A program made the translations under genes and the position numbers. 64,000 bases of DNA. Source: Achatina immaculata. Taxonomy: Eukaryota > Mollusca > Gastropoda > Stylommatophora > Achatinidae. The stretch lies in NCBI GenBank assembly GCA_009760885.1, contig CM019701.1, positions 13,909,963-13,973,962 on the forward strand, in the 5' to 3' direction. The notes beneath the pieces are model-generated. The model worked only from the letters and a program-made list of their open reading frames with translations. It did no database searches and had not been told where the DNA came from. How positions within the stretch are numbered: position 1 is the first letter of the stretch; each line of letters starts with the position of its first letter. This document shows positions 11,800 to 23,992 of this stretch, piece after piece.

Positions 11800-12470
11800 G
11801 TTCTGATAACTGTAAGAAAGCAGTGTTTCTAATGTAACAAAGTGTCTCTAACAAGTATAGCAGACAAGTGCGTCTAATAACTGTAACAAATAAGCGTATC
11901 TAATAAGTGTAACAAAAAAGTGTATCTAAGAACTGTAACAAAGAAGCGTATCTAATAAGTGTAACAAATAAATGTATCTAAGAACTGTAACAAAGAAATG
12001 TATCTAATAAGTGTAACAAAGAAGTGTATCTAAGAACTGTAACACAGAAGTGTATCTAATAAGTGTAACAAAGAAATGTATCTAAGAACTGTAACAAAGA
12101 AGTGTATCTAATAAGTGTAACAAAGAAGTGTATCTAAGAACTGTAACAAAGAAGTGTATCTAATAAGTGTAATAATGAAGTGTATCTAATAGCTGTAACA
12201 AAGAAGTGTCTAATAAACAGATCTATAACAAAAGAGGTGTCTCTAATAAGTAGGCATATAATAAAGAAGTGTCTCTGATTAGTACGAAAAGACGTGTATA
12301 TCATAACTCTAACAAAGAAATGTATCTAAAAACTGTAACAAACAAGTGTCTCTGATAAGTAGAACAAAGAAGTGTGTCTAATAAATGTAACAAACAAGCT
12401 TTTGTAATAACTATAACAAAAAGTGTTACTAATAAATGTTTTAGAAATAAGTGTCTCTAACAAACGTTAA
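11800..12470. repeat. Minisatellite of 26-bp units in a 52-bp alternating order
   Basis: In the best-preserved part (11930-12180) two 26-bp variants alternate, one containing CTAATAAGTGTAACAAA and the other CTAAGAACTGTAACAAA. This gives a 52-bp higher-order unit. The flanks decay into more diverged copies, so the array appears oldest at its edges. Confidence 0.85.
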
Positions 12471-12504
12471 AAAAGAAGAAATATTTAGGGTACACAAAGA
12501 ATTT

Positions 12505-12700
12505 CTGAAAATGAGATTCACAGACCTGTCTTTCTTTGTCTAAAATATTGTAGATTTGAGTTCAGCGTTTCCCAGCCTTTTGTTGGATCATGCCCCACCT
12601 CAAAACTTCATAGATTTTGATCACCCCCTGTGAGGCATACGCCCTACGTTGGGAAAGACTGGTTTAGATAGACAAAGATCTCACAGATCATGAATCTTTT
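12505..12700. mobile_element. Possible hAT-like MITE with inverted ends
   Basis: CAGCGTTTCCCAGCC at 12563 is mirrored by GTTGGGAAAGACTG ending at 12661. Outside these, GATTCACAGACCTGTCTTTC on the left and GACAAAGATCTCACAGATCA on the right are also roughly inverted. The inner ends resemble hAT termini. No clear 8-bp target duplication was found, so the boundaries are uncertain. Confidence 0.4.
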
Positions 12701-13204
12701 TTTGTTGTGATGTTCTGTTCACAGATACTTCCAGCTGCAGATTTGATAAGATTCGTGTTGACTGTGAACACTGACCCTACTATTCTGGACACAAAACACA
12801 ACAAAGTAAAACAAAACAAGGCTAGGAGCGAAGACTGAAGTATCAGACAAACACTCGCTGCAATTTCTCATATTGATCCTAAATAAGGACATCATTAGAA
12901 GAAAGAAAAACGATTTCTGTTCTCTTATGTGTCGCTGGCTGCCAGTTCAGTTTTCGTCTGTCTTTCCAGCAACTTGTTTCTATTTCCTCCCTCCCCCCCC
13001 TTTAATATCGTGTCTGTCTTGTAAACAGTGGCGGATTAAGCAAGCCTAGGGGCCGACAATACGGGGGGAAAAAAGGGAGGGGGGGGGAGTATCCGGCGAC
13101 AAGGGGAAAAAATATCTGCTAAAACAAATTATTGTTTCATGAGACAATCGTTCAACAACAACAGTGCTCTGTTCCACTAGCACGTTAGGTTATATCTCGT
13201 ATCA
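12701..13204. other. Anonymous DNA with C-run and G-run
   Basis: A C-run at 12990-13000 and a G-rich run at 13063-13088. No gene seen. Confidence 0.45.
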
Positions 13205-13640
13205 CTTGTGTGTGGTCTTGTTCTGTTATTCATCCCGCATTTATCATTTGTGTTTGGTCTTGTTCTGTCATCCCGCATTTATCATTTGTGTTTGGTCTCG
13301 TTCTGTTATTCCTCACATATTTATCATTTGTGTTTGGTCTCGTTCTGTTATTCCTCATATATTTATCATTTGTGTTTGGTCTCGTTCTGTTATTCCTCAT
13401 ATATTTATCATTTGTGTTTGGTCTCGTTCTGTTATTCCTCACATATTTATCATTTGTGTTTGGTCTCGTTCTGTTATTCCTCATATATTTATCATTTGTG
13501 TTTGGTCTCGTTCTGCTATTCCTCACATATTTATCATTTCTTTTTTATCTCGTTCTGTTATTCCTCCCGTTTTTATCATTTGTGTTAGGTTTCGTTCTGT
13601 TATTCCTCCTATATTTATCATGTGTATTTGGTCTGTGAAT
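13205..13640. repeat. Minisatellite, 42-bp unit, about 10 copies
   Basis: The unit contains ATTTATCATTTGTGTTTGG, TCTCGTTCTGTTATTCCTC and ACAT or ATAT. Forty-two is a multiple of three, so several frames on both strands stay open through the array (for example 13164-13652). I treat these as artefacts. Confidence 0.92.
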
Positions 13641-13822
13641 ACAAACATATAGTGGTAAGTGAGACCACAGTCAGATGGGAATCAGGACACGTATCAGGAG
13701 ATGGATAGTATAAACTGTAGGAATCAGGGATCCTCACCGTGTCAAGCCTAGGGACCATCACTGCTCGTAAATGCCCAACTCTCTCACGACTGTCCATCGT
13801 GCAGGCTTTTAATTACTGTTAT

Positions 13823-13937
13823 AGTTATCAGCAAGAGCAGAAAAAAAGGCAAAAGACAGGCATTTGTGGAAACCCTTGCGGAAGCCACATGTGCCCTGAG
13901 GGCTTAAGGTACAGAGAGAGAGAGAGAGAGAGAGAGA
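13823..13937 (+). mobile_element. LINE-B 3' end with GA-repeat tail
   Basis: The sequence GCAAGAGCAGAAAAAAAGGC through CACATGTGCCCTGAGGGCTT matches the 3' ends of LINE-B at 27858-27990 (reversed) and 45545-45625. It ends in a GA repeat (13915-13937), the same tail type as the 27.9-kb copy. Confidence 0.7.
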
Positions 13938-13944
13938 TATCAGC

Positions 13945-14700
13945 AGCATCAACAGCTGTTGGAAGGAATACAGTAAGAAAATAAATATTGAGAAAACAGA
14001 AACAGTGGTAATAAGAACAACCCCAAGAAAATGTAACATTTATGTAAGTAACATTTATGTAAATAACATTTACGTAAATAACAGCAAACTTAAGCAGGTT
14101 ACTGAATTCAAATATCTAGGGAGCATATTTAAACAATATGGAAAAATAGACAAGAGAAACCGAATGTAGAATTCATAAAAGCAAAAAAATGTTACCAATC
14201 AACTTGCACGTATCCTAAAACACCCAAACATCTTGATGGACAGAAGAAAAGAAAAATCAACTATTCCACACAATATTCATCCCGACTGTGTGCAATCAAT
14301 GCCAAACATGGACACTCAATAAATTCCATGACAGAAAGATAACAGCATGCGAGATGAAATGACTAAGAAACAATGGTAAACAAGACAAGAAGGGATCAAG
14401 TGTGAAATGAAACAATTTAGCAAATGCTGGGGACAACACATGTCAGGGACTACACTGAAAATCAGAGAGTTAAATAGTTTGGGCATTCGATACGCATGAA
14501 TCCAGGATGACCGGGGGGGGGGGGGCACGTGAGTACAGCTTTAAAACATCTGGACATTGGGCTCGAGGACGACCAAGGAAAAGGTAGATAGATGGAGTGA
14601 AAGACACACTGAGGAAACATAGTATGACAGCTACCCAGGCCTCTCGCCTGGCTCTAGATCAATGTCTGAAACTCTCTGCGACGCTAATGGCATAGGCACA
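13945..14700 (+). pseudogene. LINE-F ORF2 C-terminal remnant
   Basis: In shifting plus-strand frames one can read ISKNRNSGNK-type sequence, then KLKQVTEFKYLGSIFKQYGK (14088-14150), a cysteine-containing NQCQTWTLN (14290-14325), and finally RGRPRKR*IDGVKDTLRKHS plus TATQASRLALD (14560-14665). The KYLGS and GRPRKR blocks are characteristic of non-LTR ORF2 downstream of the polymerase. Multiple stops and frame changes, plus a G-run at 14515-14525, show it is dead. Confidence 0.7.
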
Positions 14701-14729
14701 CAGTTGAGAAGAAAACGTAGCCATCATTC

Positions 14730-15305
14730 ATTATTTTCTTGCTGTATGTGGTTATCATCCATTCTTTTCTTGCTACATGTGGTTATCACCCATTCTTTTC
14801 TTGCTACATGTGGTTATCACCCATTCTTTTCTTGCTACATGTGGTTATCACCCATTCTTTTCTTGCTACATGTGGTTATCACCCATTCTTTTCTTGCTAC
14901 ATGTGGTTATCACCCATTCTTTTCTTGCCACATGCGGTTATCACCCATTCTTTTCTTGCCACATGCGGTTATCATTTATTCTATTCTTGCTACATGTGGT
15001 TATCATCCATTCTTTTCCTGCTGCATGTGGTTATCATCCATTTTTTTCTTGCTACATGTGGTTATCATCCATTCTTTTCTTGCTGCATGTAGTTATCATC
15101 CATTCTTTTCTTGCCAGATGCGGTTATCATTTATTCTATTCTTGCTACATGTGGTTATCATCCATTCTTTTCCTGCTGCATGTGGTTATCATCCATTCTT
15201 TTCTTGCTACACGTGGTTATCATCCATTCTTTTCTTGCTACATGTGGTTATCATCCATTCTTTTCTTGCTACATGTGGTTATCGTGTATTCTTTTCTTGT
15301 TACAT
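14730..15305. repeat. Minisatellite, 31-bp unit, about 18 copies
   Basis: Units contain TTATCACCCATTCTTTTC and TTGCTACATGTGG with point variants (CATCCA, GCCACATGCGG). Ninety-three bases (three units) restore the reading frame, which is why long frames are open in all three phases. The tail of one frame (15310-15508) leaves the array and reads about 60 residues of unrecognised sequence ending NISSPF. Confidence 0.92.
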
Positions 15306-16104
15306 GTAGTGACCATCTGGGCATTTTGCGACTGGATATAGTCATCACGGAGGAAAGCTTTAGATTTTTCAGCATCTCCGAGTTGGTTATTTTCTTTCCC
15401 AGTCACGTGATGTTCATCAACGCCGTAACCTGCTCCCAAGCCGACATGACGCTGTGCCTCAACATCTCCACCGCATCGGCTGCAAGGAACATCAGCTCAC
15501 CGTTCTAGGGAGATTGCAGAAGAAGAAGTGAGACAAGTTATACAACAAAACAATACTCGGTATCTTTTAGTTAACTTGTGTTCTCTGTCTTCCAACAGGA
15601 AAAGAAAACTATAGAACAAAAGAAGAACAGGGAGGCGGAGATAAATAAATAAATAATATCAGAACGACCTCATCAAGCTGAACTTAAAAAAAATGCTACT
15701 AAACTGAGGACAGATGTAACCGGTTACATAAAAGGAGAAACATGATCGCCAACGCCTAACGACACGGCAAAAAAATGTGTTAATGAAGTCAACAACACTG
15801 TTATATAGCTAACCCTAAACTCAGAATAGGCCTTACGACAGACAACATGTTATACATCAGTGGTTCCCAGACCTTTTTTTTTCAGGCAACCGTCCCCTGT
15901 TTCCCAAGCCACACCCCTAGCGCCCCCTGTATACACACGTACACAAACATCTCTTTCTTGGCATTAGGTTTACTGCATGTTCGAACATCACATATTAATC
16001 TAACAGTCTACTGCTACTGCTGCTGCTACTACTACTACTGCTGCTGCTACTACTACTACTACTTCCCGAAACTGCTAACTGGTATTATTTTCAGCCCTTG
16101 CAGT
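15306..16104. other. Unassigned DNA with a possible hAT-like end and CTG/CTA triplets
   Basis: CAGTGGTTCCCAGACCTTTT at 15860-15880 resembles a hAT-type terminal sequence. CTG/CTA triplet repeats occur at 16012-16062. The region 15320-15508 has a clean frame but no family I recognise. Confidence 0.35.
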
Positions 16105-16350
16105 GAAGATGTTGAGGCACACCATCATGTCGGTTTGGGAGCGGGTTACGTCTACTGCTGTCTTCAGCCCCTAGGTAGAGCTAAAAAGCAGGGGTGTGTG
16201 CAATGCTTCTTTAGCAGACTCCACCACCACGGGGACTACGGCGATCAGTGTCCCGTCCCATTAACCAAGCCAGACTTATTACTGGGGGTATCAACGGAGA
16301 AGTGGGACAGGGTCTTGGCCAGTTCACTTGGTAATGGGGGACACTGGCGG
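16105..16350 (+). repeat. Interspersed repeat, copy 1 of 2
   Basis: CGGTTTGGGAGCGGGTTA at about 16131, GGGGTGTGTGCAATGCTTCT, GACTACGGCGATC and GTGGGACAGGGTCTTG recur in the same order at 34430-34690 with about 80% identity by eye. No coding potential is shared between the two copies. The class is unknown. Confidence 0.65.
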
Positions 16351-16416
16351 TCTTTATTTCGGAAATTCACATAAGTAAGCGAAATGTATATTTTATACTT
16401 CTTAACTACATGAACT

Positions 16417-16637
16417 TAAATATTTTGGACACATTAAAAGTCATGAGAATTTAGAGAAGACAGTTTAGACAATGGGGAAAAGAAAGAGAGGAAGACCAAG
16501 GCGAAGATGGCTGCAAGACATCGTTAATGATCAGCGAATGGATACATCAGCATCAGGGCTTACAACCGAAAGGCCCACAAGAGAGCTGTTAGGGAGGCAA
16601 AAGTTCCACAAGGGACATACAAATGATTGACTGACTG
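16417..16637 (+). mobile_element. LINE-A 5'-truncated insertion with 13-bp target-site duplication
   Basis: The segment carries the LINE-A ORF2 end (KYFGHIKSHENLEKTV-like, GKRKRGRPRRRWLQDIV) with frameshifts, ending in an ACTG tail. AACTACATGAACT occurs at 16404-16416 and again at 16638-16650, an exact 13-bp direct repeat marking the insertion. Confidence 0.85.
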
Positions 16638-16650
16638 AACTACATGAACT

Positions 16651-17200
16651 ATACTCAGATTATGTTTGAACATTTTTGTTATTCTAAGACTTGGTAAATG
16701 CAACATTTGAGAGAGATTTTACATACTTAAATACTAGTTTCTTGTTTTCAATGTAAGATATGAGCATGCTATGAGACACTGAACTTCTTCATTCATGCAG
16801 CAATGCTGGACATATACGCAGTTAATTCGTGTTACATAAATATTAGGCCGCCGAAAGTTTTTATATGAATGTAACTGTATGATATAGAAAAGTTCTCAGT
16901 ACTTTGAAAGAAAACATTTTGTACTATCACAGTTTTGTGCGACATTACTAACTTTTGCGGCACACCAGCGTGCCGGGGAATACCGTATGGGAAATGCTGC
17001 ACTGCTCTAGTGCTCCCATCCCCACCCACACCGACCTATAGTTCTATAGTACTGAATTTAATTCAAGAGGGGAGACAACCGAAAGAAAACATGTTGACTA
17101 TTTCCTTTATGCAACACAAGTTCTCACATTGTTGAAGAAAATGAAAACATGAGATACGATGAAATGTAATGTGTTGTTCGTGCAAAAGTTATTTGATGGG
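16651..17200. other. Anonymous DNA
   Basis: No recognisable feature. The frames 16832-17029 and 16935-17135 overlap each other on opposite strands and have no support. Confidence 0.45.
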
Positions 17201-17204
17201 ATAA

Positions 17205-17905
17205 CAATATGTGAATAGTGAAGAGCAAAACCTCTATCTTAGTGCGAAGAAAACTAAATTGATGACAACTGACAAAATAAACAAGGCAGCTGATATATGT
17301 ATCAATGAGGAAAAACTGGAAGAAGTGGAGACTTTTGAATATCTTGGATCACTGCTAACTAATAATGGAGATACAATGAGGGAAATTAAAAGGATGACAT
17401 CTATCGCTCTTCAGAAAGTAAAACAACTAAAGAATATGTGGAGAGAAACAGACAAAACTACAAAAATAATATTTTTAAGGGCATGCATCTTTCCCATCAC
17501 AACATATGCCTGTGAGACATGGGCACTTAACAGAACAGGTGAGAAACACATAAATGCCTTTGAATGTAAATGCCACAGAAGAGTTCTTCAAATATCATGG
17601 ACACAACAGAGAACAAATACTACAAGAGCTTAATATTGAAGAAGGCTGGCTAGTAAAGAGGATTAAAGAGAGAAAACTTAAATATTTTGAACACATTAAA
17701 CGTCATGATAATTTAGAGAAAACCGTCTTGGAAGGGTACATAATGGGGAAAAGAAAGAGAGGAAGGCCAGGACCAAGATGGCTGCAAGACATTGTTGATG
17801 ATCTGCAAATGGATGCATCAGCAGCAGGCCATCTTGTTCAAAACCGAGAGGTCTACAGGAGTGTTGTTAGGGAGGCAAAATTCGGCAAAGGACATGCAAA
17901 TTAAT
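17205..17905 (+). mobile_element. LINE-A ORF2 C-terminal half, one frameshift
   Basis: This is the best preserved LINE-A tail. Frame 17211-17633 reads LYLSAKKTKLMTTDKINKAA, FEYLGSLLTNNGDTMREIKR, KIIFLRACIFPITTYACETW and RRVLQISWTQ. Frame 17554-17904 continues with EEGWLVKRIKERKLKYFEHI, GKRKRGRPGPRWLQDIVDD and GKGHAN. The two join at about 17617, where a small deletion shifts the frame. This is the connection/thumb and C-terminal region of a non-LTR reverse transcriptase. The catalytic motifs lie upstream and are missing. Confidence 0.85.
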
Positions 17906-18001
17906 GAATGAAACAATCTATGGAACTAAATCAAGCGATGCATCATCATCATCATCTGAAATAGTATGTGCTTTGTAAAGCACCAGTTGATCTTACATCT
18001 T

Positions 18002-18275
18002 ACATCCTTCCCGTGCCGTTAAACGTCACATAGGGCTTCCCATAGTTGTTTGCCAAGTTTTCCTGTTTTCGGCGAGTTTTTCAACTTCACCAAGGGATGT
18101 TGTGCCCACTAAACTAGCTTCTCTTAAAAATGTCCTCTTTAGGGTTTCATGTGGTCGACTTCTTTTTCTTCGACCTATTGTGGTCCACTTGATAGCTTGT
18201 TTTAGTTTTCTCTGATTGTTTCTTCTCATCATATGGCATGCATATGTCCATCTTACAACAACATCTAGCACATTA
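18002..18275 (-). mobile_element. LINE-D ORF2 C-terminal fragment
   Basis: The minus strand reads WTYACHMMRRNNQRKLKQAI, a GRRKRSRPHETLKRTFLREA stretch and LAENRKTWQTTM, then the family tail of TTACATC repeats (18002 side). Homologous copies lie at 21915-22370 (+) and 48465-48815 (-). Confidence 0.8.
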
Positions 18276-18374
18276 ATAATAGTAATAATATTTTACTTAG
18301 TGCCGTGTTTTTGGTGTATGTGGTTTATTTCAGTATAAGAATGTATGCGCGCTTCTGTGTGTGTGGTCGAGTTC

Positions 18375-18690
18375 GAATGTTATCTTGTGATAGGAAGGGG
18401 TTCTAGCAATCTCTGTCAAACTGCTGTCGAGTGATAGGAGGGGGTTCTAGCAATCTCTGTCAAACTGCTGTCGAGTGATAGGAGGGGGTTCTAGCAATCT
18501 CTGTCAAACTGCTGTCGAGTGATAGGAGGGGGTTCTAGCAATCTCTGTCAAACTGCTGTCGAGTGATAGGAAGGGGTTCTAGCAATCTCTGTCAAACTGC
18601 TGTCGTGTGATAGGAAGGGGTTCTAGCAATCTCTATCAAACCTGCTGTCGTGTGATAGGAAGGGGTTCTAGCAATCTCTGTCAAAGCTGT
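18375..18690. repeat. Minisatellite, 44-bp unit, about 7 copies
   Basis: Units contain GTGATAGGAGGGGGTTCTAG, CAATCTCTGTCAAACTGC and TGTCGA, with AAGGGG variants at both edges. Confidence 0.9.
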
Positions 18691-20104
18691 TGTCTTGCTC
18701 TGGAGAGTAGAGCACGGAATAAAAAAAAATGCTTACCGAGAAATCAAACTATCAAAATCCGTCTTTCACCCCGCCTTGCCCCATTCAGACATTTACACTG
18801 TATGACTGGATTTGCTACAGCTCACTGTTGTTTTGTTCTGTCTACATTTCGCTACTCTAATTATTTCTGTACGGCAAACATGTATTTTCTACAAAATTAC
18901 ATCGGTGTCCGTGACTTCTGTGGCATCTAAAATGAAGAAAGAAACGTATGCAGATATATTCGCACACTATAACAAAGAAATGCTGGATGGAGAAACTTGG
19001 TGGTATGACAAACATGCTCAACTGTTACAAGTGTTACAATTCTGTTCGCGTTACGAAGAGGCTGGCCTTGCGGATTACTGACTTCGGTTAGGCTGGGAAG
19101 ATCGTTATGATGGGTTTATCTCCTGCTGTTCATTGTTGATTAATCAATATTGCTCATGCTTTTAGTATTGTAGAGATATTCTTTTATGACAATGAAGAGA
19201 ATCTTGATGAAACACCAAGACTCTACAACTGTATCATCATGATCAATACCTTCGCTTGCAACAGATATAGACTCGAATCGAATAGCTGGGGCTGTTCTGC
19301 CAACATATATCTACCTTAAAAAAAATCTTGTATAGTTGGGCTTGACTTTACAGAAACTGCTCGTGAAGAGATTCTCTATCTGAGCCTACGCTTGAAATGT
19401 ACTGAAATTTCAAAATGGAAGGTGTGCTCGACGCCTTCTTCTCCAAGTCCCCGTAAGAAAATATACACGCGCGAGGTTGGGAGTTTGGTGCCTTGAACTT
19501 ACATGTGTGACTGTCACATGTTTCCTTCCCATATTTAGCCTACAATCATACATAGTACCTCGAAACTGCACCCCTCCAAATATAGCAACCCAGGTTCTAG
19601 CCCCTTCATCTGGGTCTCGTTTGCTACCCTATGAATTTTACCTAACGGAAGAATCAGACATTAACATAGCACATTTCACATACATAAACAACAACTCGCA
19701 GATCAAAGAAAAATAATAATAATTTTTAATCACACAATAGGACAACATATCACAAGCGACAAGTGAGAACCACGAAAATTGTAGCATCACGAACAAGAAC
19801 ACACAACTAGAAAAGGTTAGACACTTCGTTATCTCAAACTACTCTACAGTATAACTGTCACCATAAAATAATGACACTCAAATGATACGAGAAACTGAAA
19901 ATGAATAAATAGTATTAAACATACCATAAAACGAATAATTATTGAATACAAGGTCCGGGGTCAAGATGTTTAGGCTTCAAAAAGCACCGACGCCAAAACC
20001 CCGACGTCAAAATGTCAGTGTCAAAATGTCCTGCTTCGTAATAAATTATGGGTAATGTGAAACGGAGAATAATAAAATAATAATTAAACTGAACTGCACT
20101 CATG
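18691..20104. other. Anonymous DNA with one clean short frame
   Basis: 18931-19081 contains a 50-residue frame starting MKKETYADIFAHYNKEML and ending EEAGLADY. It has plausible protein-like composition, but I do not recognise it and see no splice or promoter evidence. The rest holds nothing I can name. Confidence 0.3.
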
Positions 20105-20912
20105 TCTACGTCACAGTATGTTGATGTAGGGTGGTCAGATTCTGCCCTGGATATCTAATTCACGGTATGTTGATGTAGAGTAGTCAGATTCTGCTCTGGG
20201 TATCTAAGTCACAGTATGTTAATGTAGGGTGGTCAGATTCTGCTCTGGATATCTAAGTCACAGTATGTTAATGTAGGGTGGTCAGATTCTGCTCTGGATA
20301 TCTAAGTCACGGTATGTTAATGTAGGGTGGTCAGATTCTGCTCTGGATATCTAAGTCACAGTATGTTGATGTAGAGTAGTCAGATTCTGTACTGGATATC
20401 TAAGTCACAGTATGTTGATGTAGAGTAGTCAGATTCTGTACTGGATATCTAAGTCACAGTATGTTGAAGTAGGTTGGTGAGATTCTGCCCCGAATGTCTA
20501 AGTCACGATATTCTGACAGGTTGCTTAGCTTCTAATCTGGATGTCTAAGTCAAAGTATGTTGGTGTAGGGTGGTCAGCTTTTGCCCTCGATGTCGAAGTC
20601 ACAGTATGTTGATATAGTGTGATCAGCTTTTACCCTGGATATCTAAGACACAGTATGTTAATATAGGGTGGTCAGCTTCTGCCCCTGAAATCTAAGACAC
20701 AATATGTTCATGTAGGGTGGTCAGATTCTGCCCTGTATCACAGTATGTTGATAGGGTGGTCAGCTTTTGCCCTGGATGTCGAAGTCACAGTATGGTGGAT
20801 GTTAGTTCGTCAGCTTCTGTCCCGGATGTCTAAGTCACAGTATGTTGATGTAGTGTGGTCAGATTCTGCCCTGGATATCTAAGCCACTGTATGTTGATGT
20901 AGGGTGGTCAGA
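20105..20912. repeat. Minisatellite, 49-bp unit, about 16 copies
   Basis: Units contain GTCACAGTATGTTGATGTAG, GGTGGTCAGATTCTGC and CCTGGATATCTAA. The first eight copies are nearly uniform. From about 20460 onward the copies diverge and lose pieces. Confidence 0.9.
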
Positions 20913-21414
20913 ATGAATAATGCTTATGAACACATTTTGTCTACGGTCAGAGTGACACGGTTTTGTCCTACAGGACTACGTCATGGTTTATCTTGAATAC
21001 AAGAATTCAGTAAATTAAAGCAAAGTTTCGATATCGCCTTATGTCAAATATATTGACAGCATGTACTCGTGAAAATGCTTTTCAGTCTTCTTGAAATTTA
21101 ACGTTCCAAGTCGTTTTCCGTTTCTTGTCAGTCCGTCTATTCTTCCTGTGTTTTCTGTGTACGGTAAAGATATCCACCGTCGGGTTGCAGGGTCAGTCGC
21201 GACAAATTTTCGCCTCAAAGTGGCTACCAGATTTGGCACTGCATTCAGCAGTGTAGGGGTCGGATAGCTTCCCTACGGAAGAGTGAAAAGCAAAATTTTG
21301 TAACTGCCGATGTCCCTTATACCCACAGATCAACCCCACATCCCTTTTCTACAGGCTGGGAACGGTTATTGCGACAAATTAAACCTTTATTAAAAAAACA
21401 AACGCATCACAAAT
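20913..21414. other. Anonymous DNA
   Basis: No feature recognised between the 49-bp array and the LINE-F remnant. Confidence 0.45.
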
Positions 21415-21660
21415 GAAACAAAAAGAACACTGTACAAAACTATCTTTCTCTCAAACCTGTGCCATCAATGTCAAAAGTGGACACTAACAGCTAAAAACAA
21501 AAGGAAAATTGCCAGGACGGAAATGAGGCGTTTAATGAGAATAGTAAATATAACACGAAGAGATAACATGAGAATTGACACCACCAGACCACGAGTTGAA
21601 GAAACACCAGTACTACACTATGTCGCAGAATAGCCACAGCTAAAGGGAGATAACTAGTTT
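21415..21660 (+). pseudogene. LINE-F ORF2 remnant
   Basis: Plus-strand frame reads TKRTLYKTIFLSNLCHQCQK, WTLTAKNKRKIARTEMRRLM and RIVNITRRDNMRIDT. It is homologous to the NQCQTWTLN stretch at 14290-14330, so both belong to one family. No start or catalytic region is present. Confidence 0.65.
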
Positions 21661-21914
21661 AAGTGTTAGTAAAGCAAGAGTAGTCCCCTTGAGAGACATT
21701 TCTCACTCATTGACCTTTGGTCTTAAAGTACACGGGGAGACGTAAAAATAGTAAAGTTAGTGCCAAAATTAAGGTGACAGAGTACAATGAGTGGGCTGTC
21801 GCACGACTTTTATAGTAGAAAATATGAGAAAGTCAAATTTATTAGTTTTTTTCTCGTGCGACTTGAGTTAATGGGAATGGAAAACTTCTTGGGGGGTTTT
21901 AGTTAAAATGGTAG

Positions 21915-22370
21915 GGTTATCCATCTTCATTTATGCACGTGAAAGCTGGAAAAAAAACTAAAGAAATAGAAAAGAAATTAGACTCTTTTGAAAACAAATG
22001 CCTAAGGAAAATACTCGGTATAAAGTGGAACGAATTCAAGAACAACGAAGAGATAAGACAGATGAGCAAACAACTTGTCTCATGGGTGATCAGAAAAGAT
22101 GGACATATGTCTGTCATGTGATGAGAAGAAACGATCAGAGAATCCCCAAACATGCTATCAAGTGGAACACAACAGATCGAAGAAAAAGAGGTCGACCGCG
22201 TGAAACTCTAAAGAGGACATTGTTAAGAAATGCCAGTTCAGAGGGCATAACATCCCTTGAAGAAATTGAAAAACTTGCCAAAGACAGGAAATCTTGGCTA
22301 ACTACCATGCGGGCCCTTTGTGACACGTTTAACGGCACGGGAAGGATGTAAGATGTAATATGTAAGGGTT
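21915..22370 (+). mobile_element. LINE-D ORF2 C-terminal fragment, frameshifted
   Basis: Frame 21933-22121 reads KKLDSFENKCLRKILGIKWN. Frame 21998-22351 takes over with RRNDQRIPKHAIKWNTTDRR, KRGRPRETLKRTLLRNASSE and KDRKSWLTTMRALCDTF. A frameshift near 22060-22090 separates them. The 3' end GGAAGGATGTAAGATGTAAT is the LINE-D tail seen reversed at 18002 and 48475. Confidence 0.8.
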
Positions 22371-23338
22371 ACAAAACTGCTTCTCGGAGCCAATTGGCGA
22401 GATTGTTGTTTCAATCAGTTTTCCAACAGAGTATAATTAGAGAGTTGATCATGAGACATAGCGATAAGTCGGTTTAACGAACAGTTAGGCCATAAAAGAA
22501 TTTTGGCGGTCTCCTTCTTTCTGTCTGTACTGTTGATGTGTATAGTGTGTTAATGATGCTGTTCTTAGGCCATATCGTATCGTAGTGCTCATGTGAATAA
22601 CAGGGTAGACTTTCATCTTGATCTTCGTCAGATGAGGTTACTGGACTAGTTATACACAGAATTCCAGCTCTCACTCTCACTTGCTGGATTAGTTAAATAC
22701 TGTTCGAGGCATATTTCTCATACACGCTCTTCAAAACCTCACGTTGACGACAACTGGTATAGATAGTCATGTAAATCCTGGGTAACGGTGACTTGGAACA
22801 TTTATTGATGAAATGATGATAATGTTGATGAAAATAACATTAAATCCGACTGCTGGCTGGTTAACCTGCCAAGTGGGAAGTCCATTCATACTTACAACTG
22901 CAGTGCAACTATAACGTTCATATGTTCCTCGAAGACATTATACAGCATAAAAACGTCCACACAGTTACATGTTCAAATGAAGATTCCACGCACTCAGCTT
23001 TTCCCCCCACAATTCACTGTCACGGGTTTTGCAGCACCTATGACCTTCTCGAAGGATCTCAGCACGAGAAAATTAAAAAAGAAAAACCCAAAATAATGCC
23101 CTTACTATCAACCCAACAGTTTTTGCACGAATACTGCTATAAGGCCAGAGTTGTGGTTATAATTGTACATTGTTTTCAAGATGTAGATTGTTGTTATTGT
23201 CTGTCCTTTTTAGGACAGTGAGTTTAGCTGTCAGTCAATTCTGTTGCAGTAGACTGTGAGTGATGTTTGTTTCTTTGGTTCCCGCGAGTAAATTCGTTGT
23301 GTTGGTTCATACAATTGTAAGTATGGAAGTTAGATAGT
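22371..23338. other. Anonymous DNA
   Basis: No family or gene recognised. The frame 22922-23221 (99 residues) has no supporting features. Confidence 0.45.

Positions 23339-23992
<654 letters not shown>

Noticed and set aside
10196..12470. CRISPR-like direct repeats
   Set aside because: Units are directly adjacent tandem copies with no unique spacers and no cas genes; the sequence is eukaryotic.
13164..13652. Frames of 162, 142, 126 and 98 residues on both strands
   Set aside because: By-products of the 42-bp minisatellite.
14662..15508. Frames of 243 and 215 residues rich in histidine, phenylalanine and cysteine
   Set aside because: By-products of a 31-bp minisatellite, open in all three phases. 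Only the last 60 residues of one frame are unique sequence, and they are unrecognised.
15847..16374. 175-residue plus frame as a gene
   Set aside because: It runs through a hAT-like end, a CTG/CTA triplet repeat and an interspersed repeat. The homologous copy at 34.4 kb does not keep the frame.
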